A stretch of DNA of 64,000 bases from assembly GCA_963824085.1 (NCBI GenBank), contig CAWGNT010000003.1:1-64000 (forward strand), given 5' to 3'. The position numbers and the translations under genes are program-made. The notes beneath the pieces are model-generated. The model saw only the letters and a list, made by a program, of their open reading frames with translations, did no database searches and had not been told where the DNA came from. Positions 26,647 to 36,671 of the stretch are shown here, one piece after another. The DNA is from JARRNE01 sp963824085. GTDB lineage: Bacteria > Pseudomonadota > Gammaproteobacteria > Chromatiales > Chromatiaceae. Positions within the stretch are counted from its first letter, which is position 1. The number at the start of each line of letters is the position of its first letter.

Positions 26647-26705
26647 GCCGGCAAGGGTACCTGATCATCAGCTGGTTGCGCTAGACTCCTGAGAGAAACT
26701 CTCGC

Positions 26706-27752
26706 ATGAGAGCGGTATATGGCCTTGTTCCCCAAAGAACAGGAGCAGTGAAGAACATATTCGTCGTGGGCCTCGACGATTTTCATCGGGCACAACTCGA
26801 GACCCTGCCTGGTGCCGAACAATACGCCTTCCGTCCTCTATTTACCTACGCTGAGATCAAGCAGCAGGAGAGCTTTCCGGTTGCCCGGCTGCTTGAGCAG
26901 GGAACGCATATGCTTCGGTCGTTTCCGGGACATGTTGACGCGGTGATCGGTTATTGGGATTTCCCCGTCAGTACCACGCTGCCGATTCTGAGGCGGAGCA
27001 TCGGCCTGCCGGGTCCATCCTTGGAGGCGGTTCTCAAGTGCGAGCACAAGTACTGGAGTCGGGTCCTCCAGGCCCAGGTCGCTGCGGAACACGTCCCGGC
27101 TTTCTGCGCCGTGGACCCATTCGCAGAGGACCCTCTGCAGGACGTGCCGCTTGGCTTTCCCTTCTGGCTCAAGCCGGTAAAGTCGGTGCTTTCCCACCTT
27201 GGCTTCCGTATTGCCGATAAGGCCGATTTTGAGGAAGCGATAGGGCATGTCCGGGCGGAAATCCATCGCTACGCCGAGCCCTTCAACCTGATTCTGGAGC
27301 ACGCCGAGTTGCCTCCGGAGATTGCGGCCGTAGACGGCTATCACTGCATTGCCGAGTCCATCATTTCCGCGGGGAGTCAGTGCACGCAGGAAGGCTATGC
27401 CTTCAGTGGCGAAGTTGAGGTTTACGGCACCATCGATTCCCTTCGGTGCGGGCCGACTCGATCTTCGTTCAGCCGTTACCAGTACCCTTCGACTCTTCCG
27501 GAAGCAGTACAGGACAGCATGACAGATATCACCCGCCGGGTGATTCAGCATATCGGCTATGACACGGCGCCCTTCAACATCGAGTACTTCTGGGACGCAA
27601 CTCAGGGCCGAATCTGGCTCCTGGAGATCAACACCAGGATCTCGAAATCCCACGCGCCGCTCTTCCGGATGGTCGATGGCGTCTACCATCATCAAGTAAT
27701 GGTCGAGCTGGGTCTGGGCCGGCGTCCTCGAGTTCGTCCGGGAAGGAGGTGA
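26706..27752 (+). CDS. ATP-grasp protein, main part (gene frameshifted)
   Basis: An ATP-grasp superfamily enzyme (carboxylate-amine/thiol ligase fold). After a divergent pre-ATP domain (KNIFVVGLDDFHRAQLETLP), the ATP-binding part shows CEHKYWSRVLQAQVAAEHVP, FPFWLKPVKSVLSHLGF with the nucleotide-contacting Lys, and the metal-binding end IEYFWDATQGRIWLLEINTR (E and N of LEINTR). One extra base near 27729 turns the frame to RRPRVRPGRR-stop; the family-like continuation is in the frame that includes 27775-28041. Repaired, the protein would have about 440 residues. The start may also be GTG 26748. The substrate cannot be deduced; it precedes a CocE-type hydrolase. Confidence 0.78.
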   Translation: MRAVYGLVPQRTGAVKNIFVVGLDDFHRAQLETLPGAEQYAFRPLFTYAEIKQQESFPVARLLEQGTHMLRSFPGHVDAVIGYWDFPVSTTLPILRRSIGLPGPSLEAVLKCEHKYWSRVLQAQVAAEHVPAFCAVDPFAEDPLQDVPLGFPFWLKPVKSVLSHLGFRIADKADFEEAIGHVRAEIHRYAEPFNLILEHAELPPEIAAVDGYHCIAESIISAGSQCTQEGYAFSGEVEVYGTIDSLRCGPTRSSFSRYQYPSTLPEAVQDSMTDITRRVIQHIGYDTAPFNIEYFWDATQGRIWLLEINTRISKSHAPLFRMVDGVYHHQVMVELGLGRRPRVRPGRR

Positions 27753-27774
27753 GTGTGCGCTCGCTGCGAAGTTC

Positions 27775-28041
27775 ATGGTGCGTGCCTACACAGATGCCCG
27801 GGTGAAACGGGCACCGACCGCGGCCGAGATCGCGCTGGTGGAGAAGGAGGTGCCGTGCACACAAATCCAGTTTGCGGTGCGTGAGGGAATGCGCTTGTCG
27901 GAGCTGCGCGATCAGGACAGCTACAGCTTCGAGGTGGCGGCCGTCTTTGTCGGGGCGAACAGTCAGGCCGAGCTAGAGGCCAAGTTTCACGCGTGCATGG
28001 ACCGGCTGCCGCTGAGCTTCGAAACTCGTATGGATGATTAG
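27775..28041 (+). pseudogene. C-terminal part of the ATP-grasp gene, out of frame
   Basis: Read in this frame from just after the shift at 27729, the sequence gives EFVREGGECALAAKFMVRAY followed by TDARVKRAPTAAEIALVEKE and SFEVAAVFVGANSQAELEAK, an apparently intact C-terminal domain of the preceding ATP-grasp enzyme. The ATG at 27775 probably is not a natural start. Its good preservation suggests a recent frameshift or an assembly error. Confidence 0.65.
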
Positions 28042-28058
28042 TTTGGAGAGCCGTTGCG

Positions 28059-30080
28059 ATGCACATCAAGGACAATCTCCCACAAACGGTAACGACGATT
28101 GAGCACGTCTGGATCCCGCTGCCCGACGGCTTGCGTCTGGCCGCCCGCATCTGGCTGCCCGAGAATGCCGGCGATCATCCGGTGCCCGCCATCTTCGAGT
28201 ACATCCCTTACCGGCGACGGGATTCCACGAGAGCGCGGGATGACGCCATGCATGGCTATTTCGCCGGCCATGGCTACGCCTGCGTGCGGGTCGATATCCG
28301 CGGTAGCGGCGACTCGGAGGGCGTACTCGAGGATGAATATCTGCAGAGCGAGCTTGACGACGGTGTCGCGGTGATCGACTGGATCAGCCGACAGCCGTGG
28401 TGCGACGGAAATGTCGGTATGATCGGCATTTCCTGGGGCGGTTTTAACGGCCTGCAGATTGCCGCCTTGCGGCCGCCCGCACTCAAGGCCGTTGTGTCTG
28501 TCTGCTCCACGGACGACCGTTTCGCCGATGACGTCCACCACATGGGCGGCTGTTTGCTGGGTGACAACCTGTCGTGGGCATCGACCATGTTTGCCTACAA
28601 CTCCCTGCCTCCGGATCCTGCGATTGTCGGTGAAGCCTGGAGGGAGATGTGGCTCAAGCGCCTACGGGGGAGCGGGCTTTGGTTGGCGAAGTGGCTCGAA
28701 CATCAGCGTCGCGACGCCTACTGGCGGCATGGCTCGATCTGCGAGGACTGGGAGACGGTCCGATGCCCCGTTATGGCCGTCAGCGGTTGGGCGGACGGCT
28801 ACTCCAATGCGGTGTTTCGTTTGTTGGAGCATTTGCGCGGGCCACGCCTGGGGTTGGTCGGCCCCTGGAGTCACAGGTATCCGCACCAGGGGGTGCCGGG
28901 ACCTGCGATCGGTTTCCTCCAAGAATGCCTGCGGTGGTGGGACCAATGGCTTAAGGGGATCGAAACCGGGATCATGCAGGAGCCGGCTTTGCGAGCCTGG
29001 ATGCAGGACAGCGTACCGCCGACCACTTACTACCACGAGCGTCCGGGGCGTTGGGTCGGAGAGTCCTCATGGCCGTCAGAAAACACGCGCGAGCTGACTT
29101 ACACCCTCGAGTGGCCGGGCGTACTCGGCACGGATGTTCCCTCCTCTGAACACAGGACCATGACGGTCCAGTCGCCTCTGAGCGTCGGCCTCTTTGCGGG
29201 CAAATGGTGCTCCTATGCGGCCACGCCTGACCTTCCGCATGATCAACGAGAGGAGGACGGCGGCGCCCTGGTGTTCACAAGCCTACCTCTGAATGATCCC
29301 CTGGAAATCCTTGGCGCACCCGTGGTGGAACTCAACCTGAGCGCCAATCGCCCCATCGCCATGGTGGCAATACGACTGTCCGACGTTCAACCCGATGATC
29401 AAGCTACTCGAGTCACCTATGGTCTTCTCAATCTCACCCACCGCGACGGGAGTGCGCATCCCTCACCTTTGACCCTCGGTCAACAGTACCGGGTAAGCGT
29501 CGCCCTCAATCACGTCGCCCAGCACTTCCCGGCGGGACACCGGCTGCGTCTTTCCATCTCGACCTCGTACTGGCCATTGGCGTGGCCGCCACCGGAGCCG
29601 GTCCGGCTCAGTATCGAGGCAGGCGCCAGCAGGATCGTTCTGCCGCGGCGCCATACCCGCTCGGCAGACACCAACATCGCCTTTGCGCCGGCAGAAGGCG
29701 CACCGGTCTGCACCAAAGAGCAGCTCACAACACCGCACCACAACTGGCGGGTTATCAGAGATCTGGCAGCGGACACGTCGACCCTGGAAGTCATCAACGA
29801 CGATGGCACGGTCCATTTTCCGGACTTGGACCTGGACCTTCAGAGACGGGCTCTGGAATGGTATAGCTATCAAGGCATGGACTTCTGTTCGGCAATTGGT
29901 GAGACGCTGTGGGAACGCAGCTTTCGGCGCGGCGACTGGTCAGTGCGCACGGTAACCCGCACCCTCCTGACATCGACGCCGACCCACTTTCAGGTCCATG
30001 CTCAGCTCGATGCCTTCGAGGGTGAGCGTCGGGTTTACGCAGAGACGTGGAACGAGGACATCGCGCGCGATCTTGTGTGA
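28059..30080 (+). CDS. CocE/NonD-family hydrolase
   Basis: A 673-residue alpha/beta hydrolase of the CocE/NonD family (X-Pro dipeptidyl-peptidase-like; members cleave cocaine, acylated drugs or beta-lactam precursors). The catalytic triad is visible: Ser125 in GISWGG, Asp246 in SGWADGYSN and His272 in GPWSHRY. The C-terminal jelly-roll domain starts near residue 400 (APVVELNLSANRPIAMVAIR, FPAGHRLRLSISTSYWP). There is no signal peptide, so it should be cytoplasmic. ATG 28059 follows GGAGAGCCGTTG. It lies 17 bases after the ATP-grasp gene and probably belongs to the same transcript; a ligase-hydrolase pair acting on a peptide-like compound is possible but unproven. Confidence 0.9.
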   Translation: MHIKDNLPQTVTTIEHVWIPLPDGLRLAARIWLPENAGDHPVPAIFEYIPYRRRDSTRARDDAMHGYFAGHGYACVRVDIRGSGDSEGVLEDEYLQSELDDGVAVIDWISRQPWCDGNVGMIGISWGGFNGLQIAALRPPALKAVVSVCSTDDRFADDVHHMGGCLLGDNLSWASTMFAYNSLPPDPAIVGEAWREMWLKRLRGSGLWLAKWLEHQRRDAYWRHGSICEDWETVRCPVMAVSGWADGYSNAVFRLLEHLRGPRLGLVGPWSHRYPHQGVPGPAIGFLQECLRWWDQWLKGIETGIMQEPALRAWMQDSVPPTTYYHERPGRWVGESSWPSENTRELTYTLEWPGVLGTDVPSSEHRTMTVQSPLSVGLFAGKWCSYAATPDLPHDQREEDGGALVFTSLPLNDPLEILGAPVVELNLSANRPIAMVAIRLSDVQPDDQATRVTYGLLNLTHRDGSAHPSPLTLGQQYRVSVALNHVAQHFPAGHRLRLSISTSYWPLAWPPPEPVRLSIEAGASRIVLPRRHTRSADTNIAFAPAEGAPVCTKEQLTTPHHNWRVIRDLAADTSTLEVINDDGTVHFPDLDLDLQRRALEWYSYQGMDFCSAIGETLWERSFRRGDWSVRTVTRTLLTSTPTHFQVHAQLDAFEGERRVYAETWNEDIARDLV

Positions 30081-31058
30081 CACATTGGGTTGCGTCGCAG
30101 ACTATCCGGGCATGGAGCGCATCCCGCAGTTTGCCAGATGGCGGACAATCGGATGCCGCCCGCGCCGTCGACATCAAAACTGCCAGGTGCTGGCTTTCGT
30201 TCGCTTGGGGGAAGACGATCGGTCCGGTATGTGCCAACTTGTGGAAGTAGCAAGACTGCGCGTAAGGCCCCGGAGTGGCTAATTGATCCAGCTACCTCTT
30301 GTCAGAATCAGCTGTCGGCTTACAGCCTGTTGCGGTCACTGGGGTTCCTCCTGCAGAGCGACTGGTTTTGGCGCACTGAGACGAAACCAGCCGCCGCAGA
30401 GCCTGCGCCGCCTTTGCTGCGTTGCAACAGTCTCTTCCCGACCGCGACCGGGCATTGGGCCCGCAATCTCGAAAACGCTTTCCAAGTAGCGAGCGATACG
30501 CGCATGCCACCGCCCCCGGCGGCCTCGTTTACTCTGGCCTGCAGGCCGCGTTGTTTACCGCTCCCGGAATGGTGCCAGCGTCAAGGCGATAGCGGGGACA
30601 ATCCAACCGGGCAATTTCGTGTGTCGTCTTCCTCGGGCGAGTCGTTGGCCTTACCGAAGCGGCGGCGCACCGCGGCCGATGGCGGCTATTGGCCCTAACC
30701 CCCAGCTTTGTGCCAGACATCGTACGCGACCTCGCTGGCCTCATCCCTCGCAATTTCTCTCCTTGGCCGGACAGAAGCGAAGCGGGGCCATCCGGGCATG
30801 GCGCTATCTCTGTTGCACTGCAATAGTCTCCTAGTGGCCCGTCAGCGCCCTTCGCGGACTTTGTCGAACGCTGACGATGCCCGGGGGACGGTAACCGACC
30901 CGACGATTCTGGTAACCGGATGGAAGACACCATCGCTCGGGTCTCGGTCCATCTACCGCGACCGGTAAGGGCTAGCTGCCCAATCGTTCCCTGTAAACTA
31001 GCTCCATGGGGTGGCGCAATCGAACGCTTTTCATTCGCTCATCCAGGAGATCTCTGAA
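30081..31058. other. 978-base intergenic region
   Basis: No supported gene. Several frames of 60-200 codons on both strands look like GC-bias artefacts. AGGAGATC at 31045-31052 serves the S10 peptidase start at 31059. No terminator or repeat copy was recognised. Confidence 0.4.
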
Positions 31059-32565
31059 GTGAAACTCAAGCTGTACTTGATCGCCGCGATGGCCATAGGC
31101 CTGTTGTCCGGTATCGCCTCCACGCACGCCTTGGCCGCCGAGAAACCGCCCGCGGGCGCCAAATCGAAAGAAGAAGAGCTCGCCCTGCCCCCGCTCCCCG
31201 ACGACAAAACGATCCACCAGAGCATTCAGCTGCACGGCAAGGCGCTGTCCTACGACGCGACGGTCGGCAAGATCCCGGTACGTGATGCGAAGGGCAAGAT
31301 CATTGCCGAAGTCGTCTACACCGCCTACACGGTGCCCGGCGCAGCCAATCGGCCCGTGACGTTCGCGTTCAACGGTGGCCCCGGCGCCGCGTCCGTCTTT
31401 CTGAACATGGGTGCCATCGGCCCGAAACACCTCCAATTCGGCGATCAGGGCGACGCCCCGTCGGATCTCAAGGTCAGCGACAATGCCTCGACCTGGCTCG
31501 ACATGACGGATCTGGTGTTCATCGATCCGGTTGGCACCGGCTTCTCTCGCGCCGAGGAACCGAAGGACAAGGTGAAGAAGGATTTCTACTCGACCGAGGC
31601 CGACATCAGCTATCTCTCCCGTATCGTCTATGACTGGCTGGTCAAGTACGGGCGGCTGTCGTCTCCGAAGTATCTCGTCGGCGAGAGTTATGGCGGCTAC
31701 CGTGCGCCGCGGATCGCGCTCAAGCTGCAGACGCGCATGGGCGTCGGCGTATCCGGCCTCGTCATGGTTTCCCCGTACCTCGATCCCGCGGCCATCGGCG
31801 CCGAGGATGCGCTCTCGCCGCTACCCTGGACGATCACCTTGCCATCGATGGCGGCCGGCAATTTCGAGCGTCACGGTGAGCTCACGCCTGCAAAGATGGC
31901 AGAGGTCGAGCAATACGCCCGCACACAGTTCGTCACCGACTTTCTCGCCGGACGCTCGGATCCCGCGGCGGTCAAGCGCATGGTGACCAAGGTCACCGAC
32001 GTACACCGGCCTCGACCCGGCGCTCGTGGCGCGGATGGACGGCCGCATCCACATCGAGACCTACTTGCGCGAGGCGCATCGTGCCGAGCGCAAGATCGGC
32101 AGTATCTATGACTCCAACGTGACCAGCTACGACCCGTTCCCCAGCGCGGTCGAGGATCGCTCTGGCAACCCGATCCTCAACGCCATCATCGCGCCGACAA
32201 CCAGCGCGATGGTCGACTTCATCACGCGCGAGGTCGGCTGGAAAACGGACGCGCATTACGAGGCACTCTCCCACGACGTGGGCCGAGCCTGGGACCACGG
32301 CAACGCCAAAAACGACCGTCCCGTCAGCGATCTGCGCAAGGCGATCGCCAACGACCCGAAGATGGCCGTGTTGATCGCCCACGGTTACAACGACCTGGCG
32401 TGTCCGTACTTCACGTCGCGCCTGGTAATCGATCAGCTGCCGGATTTTGGGGTGCCGAACCGGGTACGACTGGTGGTGTTTCCGGGAGGCCACATGTTCT
32501 ATTCCCGCCCGGCGAGCAACGCCGCGTTCAAGGATGCCGTCAAGCCGATGTTCGTGCGCAAATAG
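31059..32565 (+). pseudogene. S10 serine carboxypeptidase-like protein, frameshifted
   Basis: An exported S10-family peptidase (signal peptide LKLYLIAAMAIGLLSGIAST, start GTG 31059). The oxyanion segment FNGGPGAAS is near residue 104, the nucleophile Ser210 in VGESYGGYRAPR. One extra base near 32001 shifts the frame after KVTD; the family sequence resumes as YTGLDPALVARMDGRIHIE and continues with the catalytic Asp in GYNDLACPYF and His in FPGGHMFYSRP, ending at 32565. Repaired length is about 502 residues, normal for bacterial S10 peptidases. The two halves are so well preserved that the indel is recent or an assembly error. Confidence 0.85.
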
Positions 32566-32961
32566 CGACGGAATCCTCGGGGTTGCGTGTGGCGCCCGAG
32601 AAGCATTGGGCGCTTGCGCCGGCTAAAGTTGCCTTACGTTCACGTATGGGCGGAGAAGGAAGGCTTCTACGACGCAAGCGATCCGACCTGGCTTATCTTT
32701 TTGTCGAGCACGCACTCAAGCCGCGCGATCTCGGAGAACATATCTGGGACGCCGCCTGGGTCCAAATCGGTGTCACCAAAACGAGTGGATTCTCCGAGCA
32801 CCTCACCACCGCCTCAGCGCGAGAACTTTGACAGGGCTTTGTACTCACCAGCCTGACCAGCCCGAATCGTGTGCAGTTGTTACACAATGCCGGAATTTCT
32901 CAGCGCACGACGTCCCTAAACGCGTCGTTTCCACGCCGCGCAAGTCCAGTCGTTCGTTCGG
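32566..32961. other. Intergenic region with IS-end-like sequence
   Basis: About 395 bases without a gene. GGAATTTCTCAGCGC at 32891-32905 matches the IS-end-like sequence of 13631-13672. The rest shows nothing recognisable. Confidence 0.4.
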
Positions 32962-34098
32962 CTAGCGCAGCACCCATGTGGTACGACCGCTCCTGCCCTG
33001 GATAGTACCCCCGGCTATGGTGGATGCTGGCGGATGCCGCACTGCGCTGACCATTTCTTCCACGCGAGACATCTCCGCCTCCGTCAGCGAGCGGCACGGA
33101 TCGAAGTATCGTTCGCTACGGAGTCCCATCAGCTTTGCGGTGATGGAGATTACGCGTTTATCAAGGAGGTGGTCGGCGAGATCTTCCATCACCGGTTTGC
33201 TGTCGTCTCCCGCAGCGGTGTGTATGAACAGGCAGTGGTGAAGCCTCGTTGGCCCAATGCCTTTCGCTTCCAAAGCATAGTGGAGCATCTCATGGCTCAA
33301 GCTGTAGTAGCCTTGTCCATTGAGATCTCGCCTGAGTCCATAGGGATCGTTCTGCACCGACGCCCCGAACGTTCGCGAGGGGTTTATTTGAATGCGGTTT
33401 GTTCCGTCGTAATGGAAGGCAAGAAAGCTAACGGGGAATGGAAAGATCTCGTCGATATTGGAGTCGATCCATTCTTTCGTGATCTCCACCCGCGTGCCCT
33501 TCCGTGTCAGCTTCGTCCAGTCGCGCCATATCTGGGGATGGAGACGCGTCCACTCCTTTTGCCAGGTTGTCCACTGCCGCGACTGGGTCCTCTTGTCAAA
33601 GCTGTGAAAGTAGATGTAGGGCGCTGCGACATCAGACCCTAAGCGCAGCTTCCGGACGAGATAGGACCAGATCTCGTCCGCTTTTTCCTGGATGTTGGGG
33701 AAATCGCGAAGGGGAACGTCGCCCGTCAGCGAGACGGACTCGCCAGTCGGTGCCGCGCGTCCATGGACCGCCCGGGCGCCTATCTCCGGCAGCTTGGACC
33801 TCAACAAGCCATGGCTTTCGACGCTGGATTGTATCTGGGCTGCCAAGGCGGTAAGGGCGACCAGCGCGATCCACGCCACGGCACTGCGGCTGACAGCTAT
33901 CGTCCGCATACCGACGGGGCTAGCGCGCGCAATTTCACTTTCGTCCCCGTCCAGACCGGGGGCGTTGGCAGTCTCGTCCCTAGGTGTCCCGCGGGCGGAT
34001 GACATGCGGACTGCCAGGTGCCGCACGTGCCGGAGCGGGGCCTGCCCCAGAAGCCGTAAGCCCCTCATGTTGCTGGTCGTCATCTGGCCGTCATCCAT
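32962..34098 (-). CDS. Membrane-anchored HExxH protein (putative metalloprotease)
   Basis: A 378-residue protein of no family I recognise. One membrane segment lies at about residues 68-89 (VAWIALVALTALAAQI), so the C-terminal 290 residues probably face the periplasm. They contain HEMLH at 269-273 in YYSLSHEMLHYALEAKG, a zinc-protease motif, followed by HHCLFIH and a conserved-looking acidic stretch MEDLADHLLDKR that could hold the third ligand. Upstream are aromatic strands (IWSYLVRKLRLGS, FLAFHYDGTNRIQINPSRTF). The long N-terminus before the membrane segment is Arg-rich; a start at 33909 (MRTIAVSRSAV) would make the segment a plain signal anchor. Function is inferred from the motif only. 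Confidence 0.65.
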   Translation of the reverse strand: MDDGQMTTSNMRGLRLLGQAPLRHVRHLAVRMSSARGTPRDETANAPGLDGDESEIARASPVGMRTIAVSRSAVAWIALVALTALAAQIQSSVESHGLLRSKLPEIGARAVHGRAAPTGESVSLTGDVPLRDFPNIQEKADEIWSYLVRKLRLGSDVAAPYIYFHSFDKRTQSRQWTTWQKEWTRLHPQIWRDWTKLTRKGTRVEITKEWIDSNIDEIFPFPVSFLAFHYDGTNRIQINPSRTFGASVQNDPYGLRRDLNGQGYYSLSHEMLHYALEAKGIGPTRLHHCLFIHTAAGDDSKPVMEDLADHLLDKRVISITAKLMGLRSERYFDPCRSLTEAEMSRVEEMVSAVRHPPASTIAGGTIQGRSGRTTWVLR

Positions 34099-34445
34099 TA
34101 GTCGTTGCGAATATTCTGGAAGTCTAAAGCCTCCTTGTCCATTCTTGCGAACGTCTTGACGCGGGTGCGTGATCTAGCGCAACAAGAGCGAGGTAGGTAG
34201 GCGCGGGGAGGCGTCGGGCTCGCTATCTTGCGAAACGCGTCACGTTCGCCCTGTCAGCCTATGCGGGCGATGGGATCTCTCCTAGCGTTTACACGGGACT
34301 TTGCGCGTCGGTCAGATGCGACCGGAAACAGGGCGACCACGAAGTGCTCGTTCCGCGAGTGAGAGTCCGACGGGCGTGCGACGGCTATCGAGACCGATGC
34401 GGACGATGTGGAGCCTACCTGTAGTCGAGCCCAGACAAGGGGCTA
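34099..34445. other. Intergenic region
   Basis: About 350 bases between two minus-strand genes; nothing recognisable was seen in either strand. Confidence 0.35.
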
Positions 34446-34871
34446 CTACGGGCGCGACCAGTAGAAGGCTTCCGAAGCCGCTCCGGATGAGGAAACAGTG
34501 ACTGATTTGGTCTGCACCTGTCCTTCGTTGTCGGCCGACACCCGATAACGGCCAGGCGGCAGCTTGGCATAGAAATACGGCCCCGCCGACACGGCGTCGA
34601 GGACGCTCTTTCCCGCCCCATCGACGATCTTCACAGGGATGTCGGCCAGGAATTCCCCCGACTTGGTGTAGGCGAACAGCAGCCGCAGGTTGAATTTCGA
34701 CTTGACCTGCTCCAACGCCTGCCGATCGGAGACGCCGACCCCGCCGCTGACATAGCTGATGTTCCCCACCGTCTTGACATCGAGACCCAGGTCTTCCGCT
34801 CCGGCTGGCCCACCGAGGAGTGCAACGCCAATAAGGACAAGGACGACAAAAACACTGTTGCGGCCGATCAT
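34446..34871 (-). CDS. Exported protein with carboxypeptidase-regulatory-like fold
   Basis: A 141-residue secreted protein: signal peptide SVFVVLVLIGVALLGGPAGA, then a short domain ending in a small beta-sandwich (FLADIPVKIVDGAGKSVLDA, GPYFYAKLPPGRYRVSADNE, TKSVTVSSSG). The PPGRY-V pattern is typical of carboxypeptidase-regulatory or transthyretin-like modules. The first mature part (NISYVSGGVGVSDRQALEQV) suggests a sensor of a periplasmic state but has no known motif. Function unknown. Confidence 0.72.
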   Translation of the reverse strand: MIGRNSVFVVLVLIGVALLGGPAGAEDLGLDVKTVGNISYVSGGVGVSDRQALEQVKSKFNLRLLFAYTKSGEFLADIPVKIVDGAGKSVLDAVSAGPYFYAKLPPGRYRVSADNEGQVQTKSVTVSSSGAASEAFYWSRP

Positions 34872-35277
34872 TGAGGTCTACTCCCGCAAGTGGCTGAGAA
34901 GAAAAGGCGCGACGCCCAATCCGCTGCTCGAAAGGACAATACTCTCGTCGAGCCCCAGCGATCAACCAGGACAGAGTGTGCTTATGGGATGACCGCGCTG
35001 GGGGCTAACTCGGACCTCCCGGCACCGAGCGTTCGAGTGCGACGCAAGCACGTATCCCTGAGCAGCCAACAGACGCACAGGTCGTCACCTGTGTGTTTGC
35101 CGACCGACGACCGCAGCAGCAGGCCGTGCGAGAACAACCGCTACGGACTCGGCGCACGTGCCGCGGGTCCGCCTCTCCGGGTTGAGCCAATTCACACCAA
35201 CCCCCCAGCTAGAGCCGAAAAGTTTCAGCCGATAGGTGTGGCGTTCTTGCGGGCACTACTTGAGGGCACCAGTAGGA
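34872..35277. other. Intergenic region with an NPE flank fragment
   Basis: About 400 bases without a gene. The right part (35212-35268) is an NPE fragment listed separately. The left part shows no further fossil. Confidence 0.4.
35212..35268 (+). repeat. NPE right-flank fragment
   Basis: AGAGCCGAAAAGTTTCAGCC followed by GATAGGTGTGGCGTTCTTGC is the right flank of subtype II elements (compare the copies at 10.4 and 59.4 kb in reverse). The palindromic core is missing. Confidence 0.6.
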
Positions 35278-36228
35278 TCACCGCCTCCCAGCTCCCCCGC
35301 TGGTCGCGCCTCCCCTTTCGGCGACCGGCCGGCGTGACCACAGGGACGCCAGGAGCGACCCCGACAAATTGTGCCAGACGGAAAACACAGCGCCCGGAAG
35401 GGCCGCAGCGGATGAGAAGTATTTCACCGCCAGGGCGACCGCCAATCCCGAGTTTTGCATTCCGACCTCGATCGCCAAGGTGCGACAGGTCCGCTCACCC
35501 CGCCCTAGCAGGCGCGGCACCCAGTAGCCGGCCGTCAAGCCCAGACCATTGTGCAGCACGACGGCAATGGCAACCGTCATGGCCATGGCTTTGAGGCTAT
35601 CTCGGTTCAGTGCCACCACGATCGCAATAATGAAGCAAATAGCGCCCACGGAAACGAGCGGGAAGATGGGTTTGATTCGTCCGAGCCGGCGACCGACCAG
35701 GGTGTTGACGACGATACCCACGCTCACCGGGAGCAGCACGACCTGAAAGATGGACCAGAGCATGTTCTCTACCGGCACCGGAACGCGCTGCCCTACGTAC
35801 ACCCAGGTAAGGATGGGAGTCGCCAGGACGGCGAGGAGGGTAGAGAGCGCCGTCAGCGTGATGGAGAGGGCGACGTCGCCTCGCGCCAGATAGCAGACAA
35901 CGTTAGAGGCCGTCCCCCCAGGGCAGGCGCCAACGACGACCATTCCGGCCATGAGTCCCGCGGGAAGCCCCAGCCCCAGTGCGACTAGCCACGCGAGGAG
36001 CGGCATCAGAGCATACTGCAGCGACACCCCGAGCGCGACGTCCAATGGACGCCGAAGCACCGCAGCGAAGTTGCCCCAGCTCAGAGTCGCCCCCATGCCA
36101 AACATCACCAGCCCAAGCAGGGGAAGAATCGCCCCTTTCGCTTCCACGAAAGCCGCTGGATGCAGGTAGGCCGCGAGGGACGCGAGGAAGGCCCAGAGGG
36201 GAAACAGGGACGTGATGCTCACGAGCAA
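35278..36228 (-). CDS. Bile acid:sodium symporter (BASS) family transporter
   Basis: A 316-residue inner-membrane protein with nine to ten helices. The family-typical segments are LGLVMFGMGATLSWGNFAAV, MAGMVVVGACPGGTASNVVC (Na+ site helix with CPGG) and EVGMQNSGLAVALAVKYFSS (the second crossover helix with the EVGMQN motif). Bacterial BASS proteins move organic acids such as pantoate or sulfonated compounds with sodium. The annotated TTG start lies six bases before a GTG (36222) that is equally possible. Confidence 0.88.
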   Translation of the reverse strand: MLVSITSLFPLWAFLASLAAYLHPAAFVEAKGAILPLLGLVMFGMGATLSWGNFAAVLRRPLDVALGVSLQYALMPLLAWLVALGLGLPAGLMAGMVVVGACPGGTASNVVCYLARGDVALSITLTALSTLLAVLATPILTWVYVGQRVPVPVENMLWSIFQVVLLPVSVGIVVNTLVGRRLGRIKPIFPLVSVGAICFIIAIVVALNRDSLKAMAMTVAIAVVLHNGLGLTAGYWVPRLLGRGERTCRTLAIEVGMQNSGLAVALAVKYFSSAAALPGAVFSVWHNLSGSLLASLWSRRPVAERGGATSGGAGRR

Positions 36229-36671
36229 GGCTCAATCCTCGCGTTGCTGATGCCGGTGCGGGTATGGTTGGCACCAGGAGCGAGGAGGAGACCGCGCCCA
36301 GACAGTCGGATGCCCATATTGCCGCCGAGCGCCCGCCCGCTATGATGGGCGGGCGGAGCCATGGATACTGGGTGTTCGCCGATGTCACGCATACGACCGG
36401 ACACAAAAGAGATCAAGGGCGTGCGGGCCGATCGAGAAAACGCAGCGCTCCTTACGCCCGACATTTCTCTCCCAAGGTTCGCCAGCCCTTGCCCGGCAGC
36501 CACTTCTTGCTCTGGGTGCTGGGCATCACCAAGTCCAAGCGCAGCGCTTACGATCACTGCATGCTGTACCTGCACGAGCTCGGCAAGCGGGACACCAAGC
36601 GGTAGCGAAGGTCACCGCATAAGCGTGCCAATCGTCGGCCTCCGTGGGTGACACCGCCGGCCAGAACGCGC
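36229..36671. other. Intergenic region
   Basis: 440 bases between the BASS gene and pgpA. A plus-strand frame (36264-36605) ends in PGSHFLLWVLGITKSKRSAY and may be a fossil, but I cannot match it. GCCCGCCC / GGGCGGGC near 36342-36357 forms a short hairpin (CCCGCCCGCTATGATGGGCG area). Confidence 0.3.

Noticed and set aside
30240..30340. A tRNA-like stretch (GGCCCCGGAGTGGCTAATTG)
   Set aside because: No T-loop GTTCRANTC or complete cloverleaf follows. No tRNA was found anywhere in the window.
36264..36605. 113-codon frame with PGSHFLLWVLGITKSKRSAY near its end
   Set aside because: The second half looks somewhat protein-like, but there is no ribosome-binding site, no family match and the first half is low quality. 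Kept only as a note in the intergenic entry.
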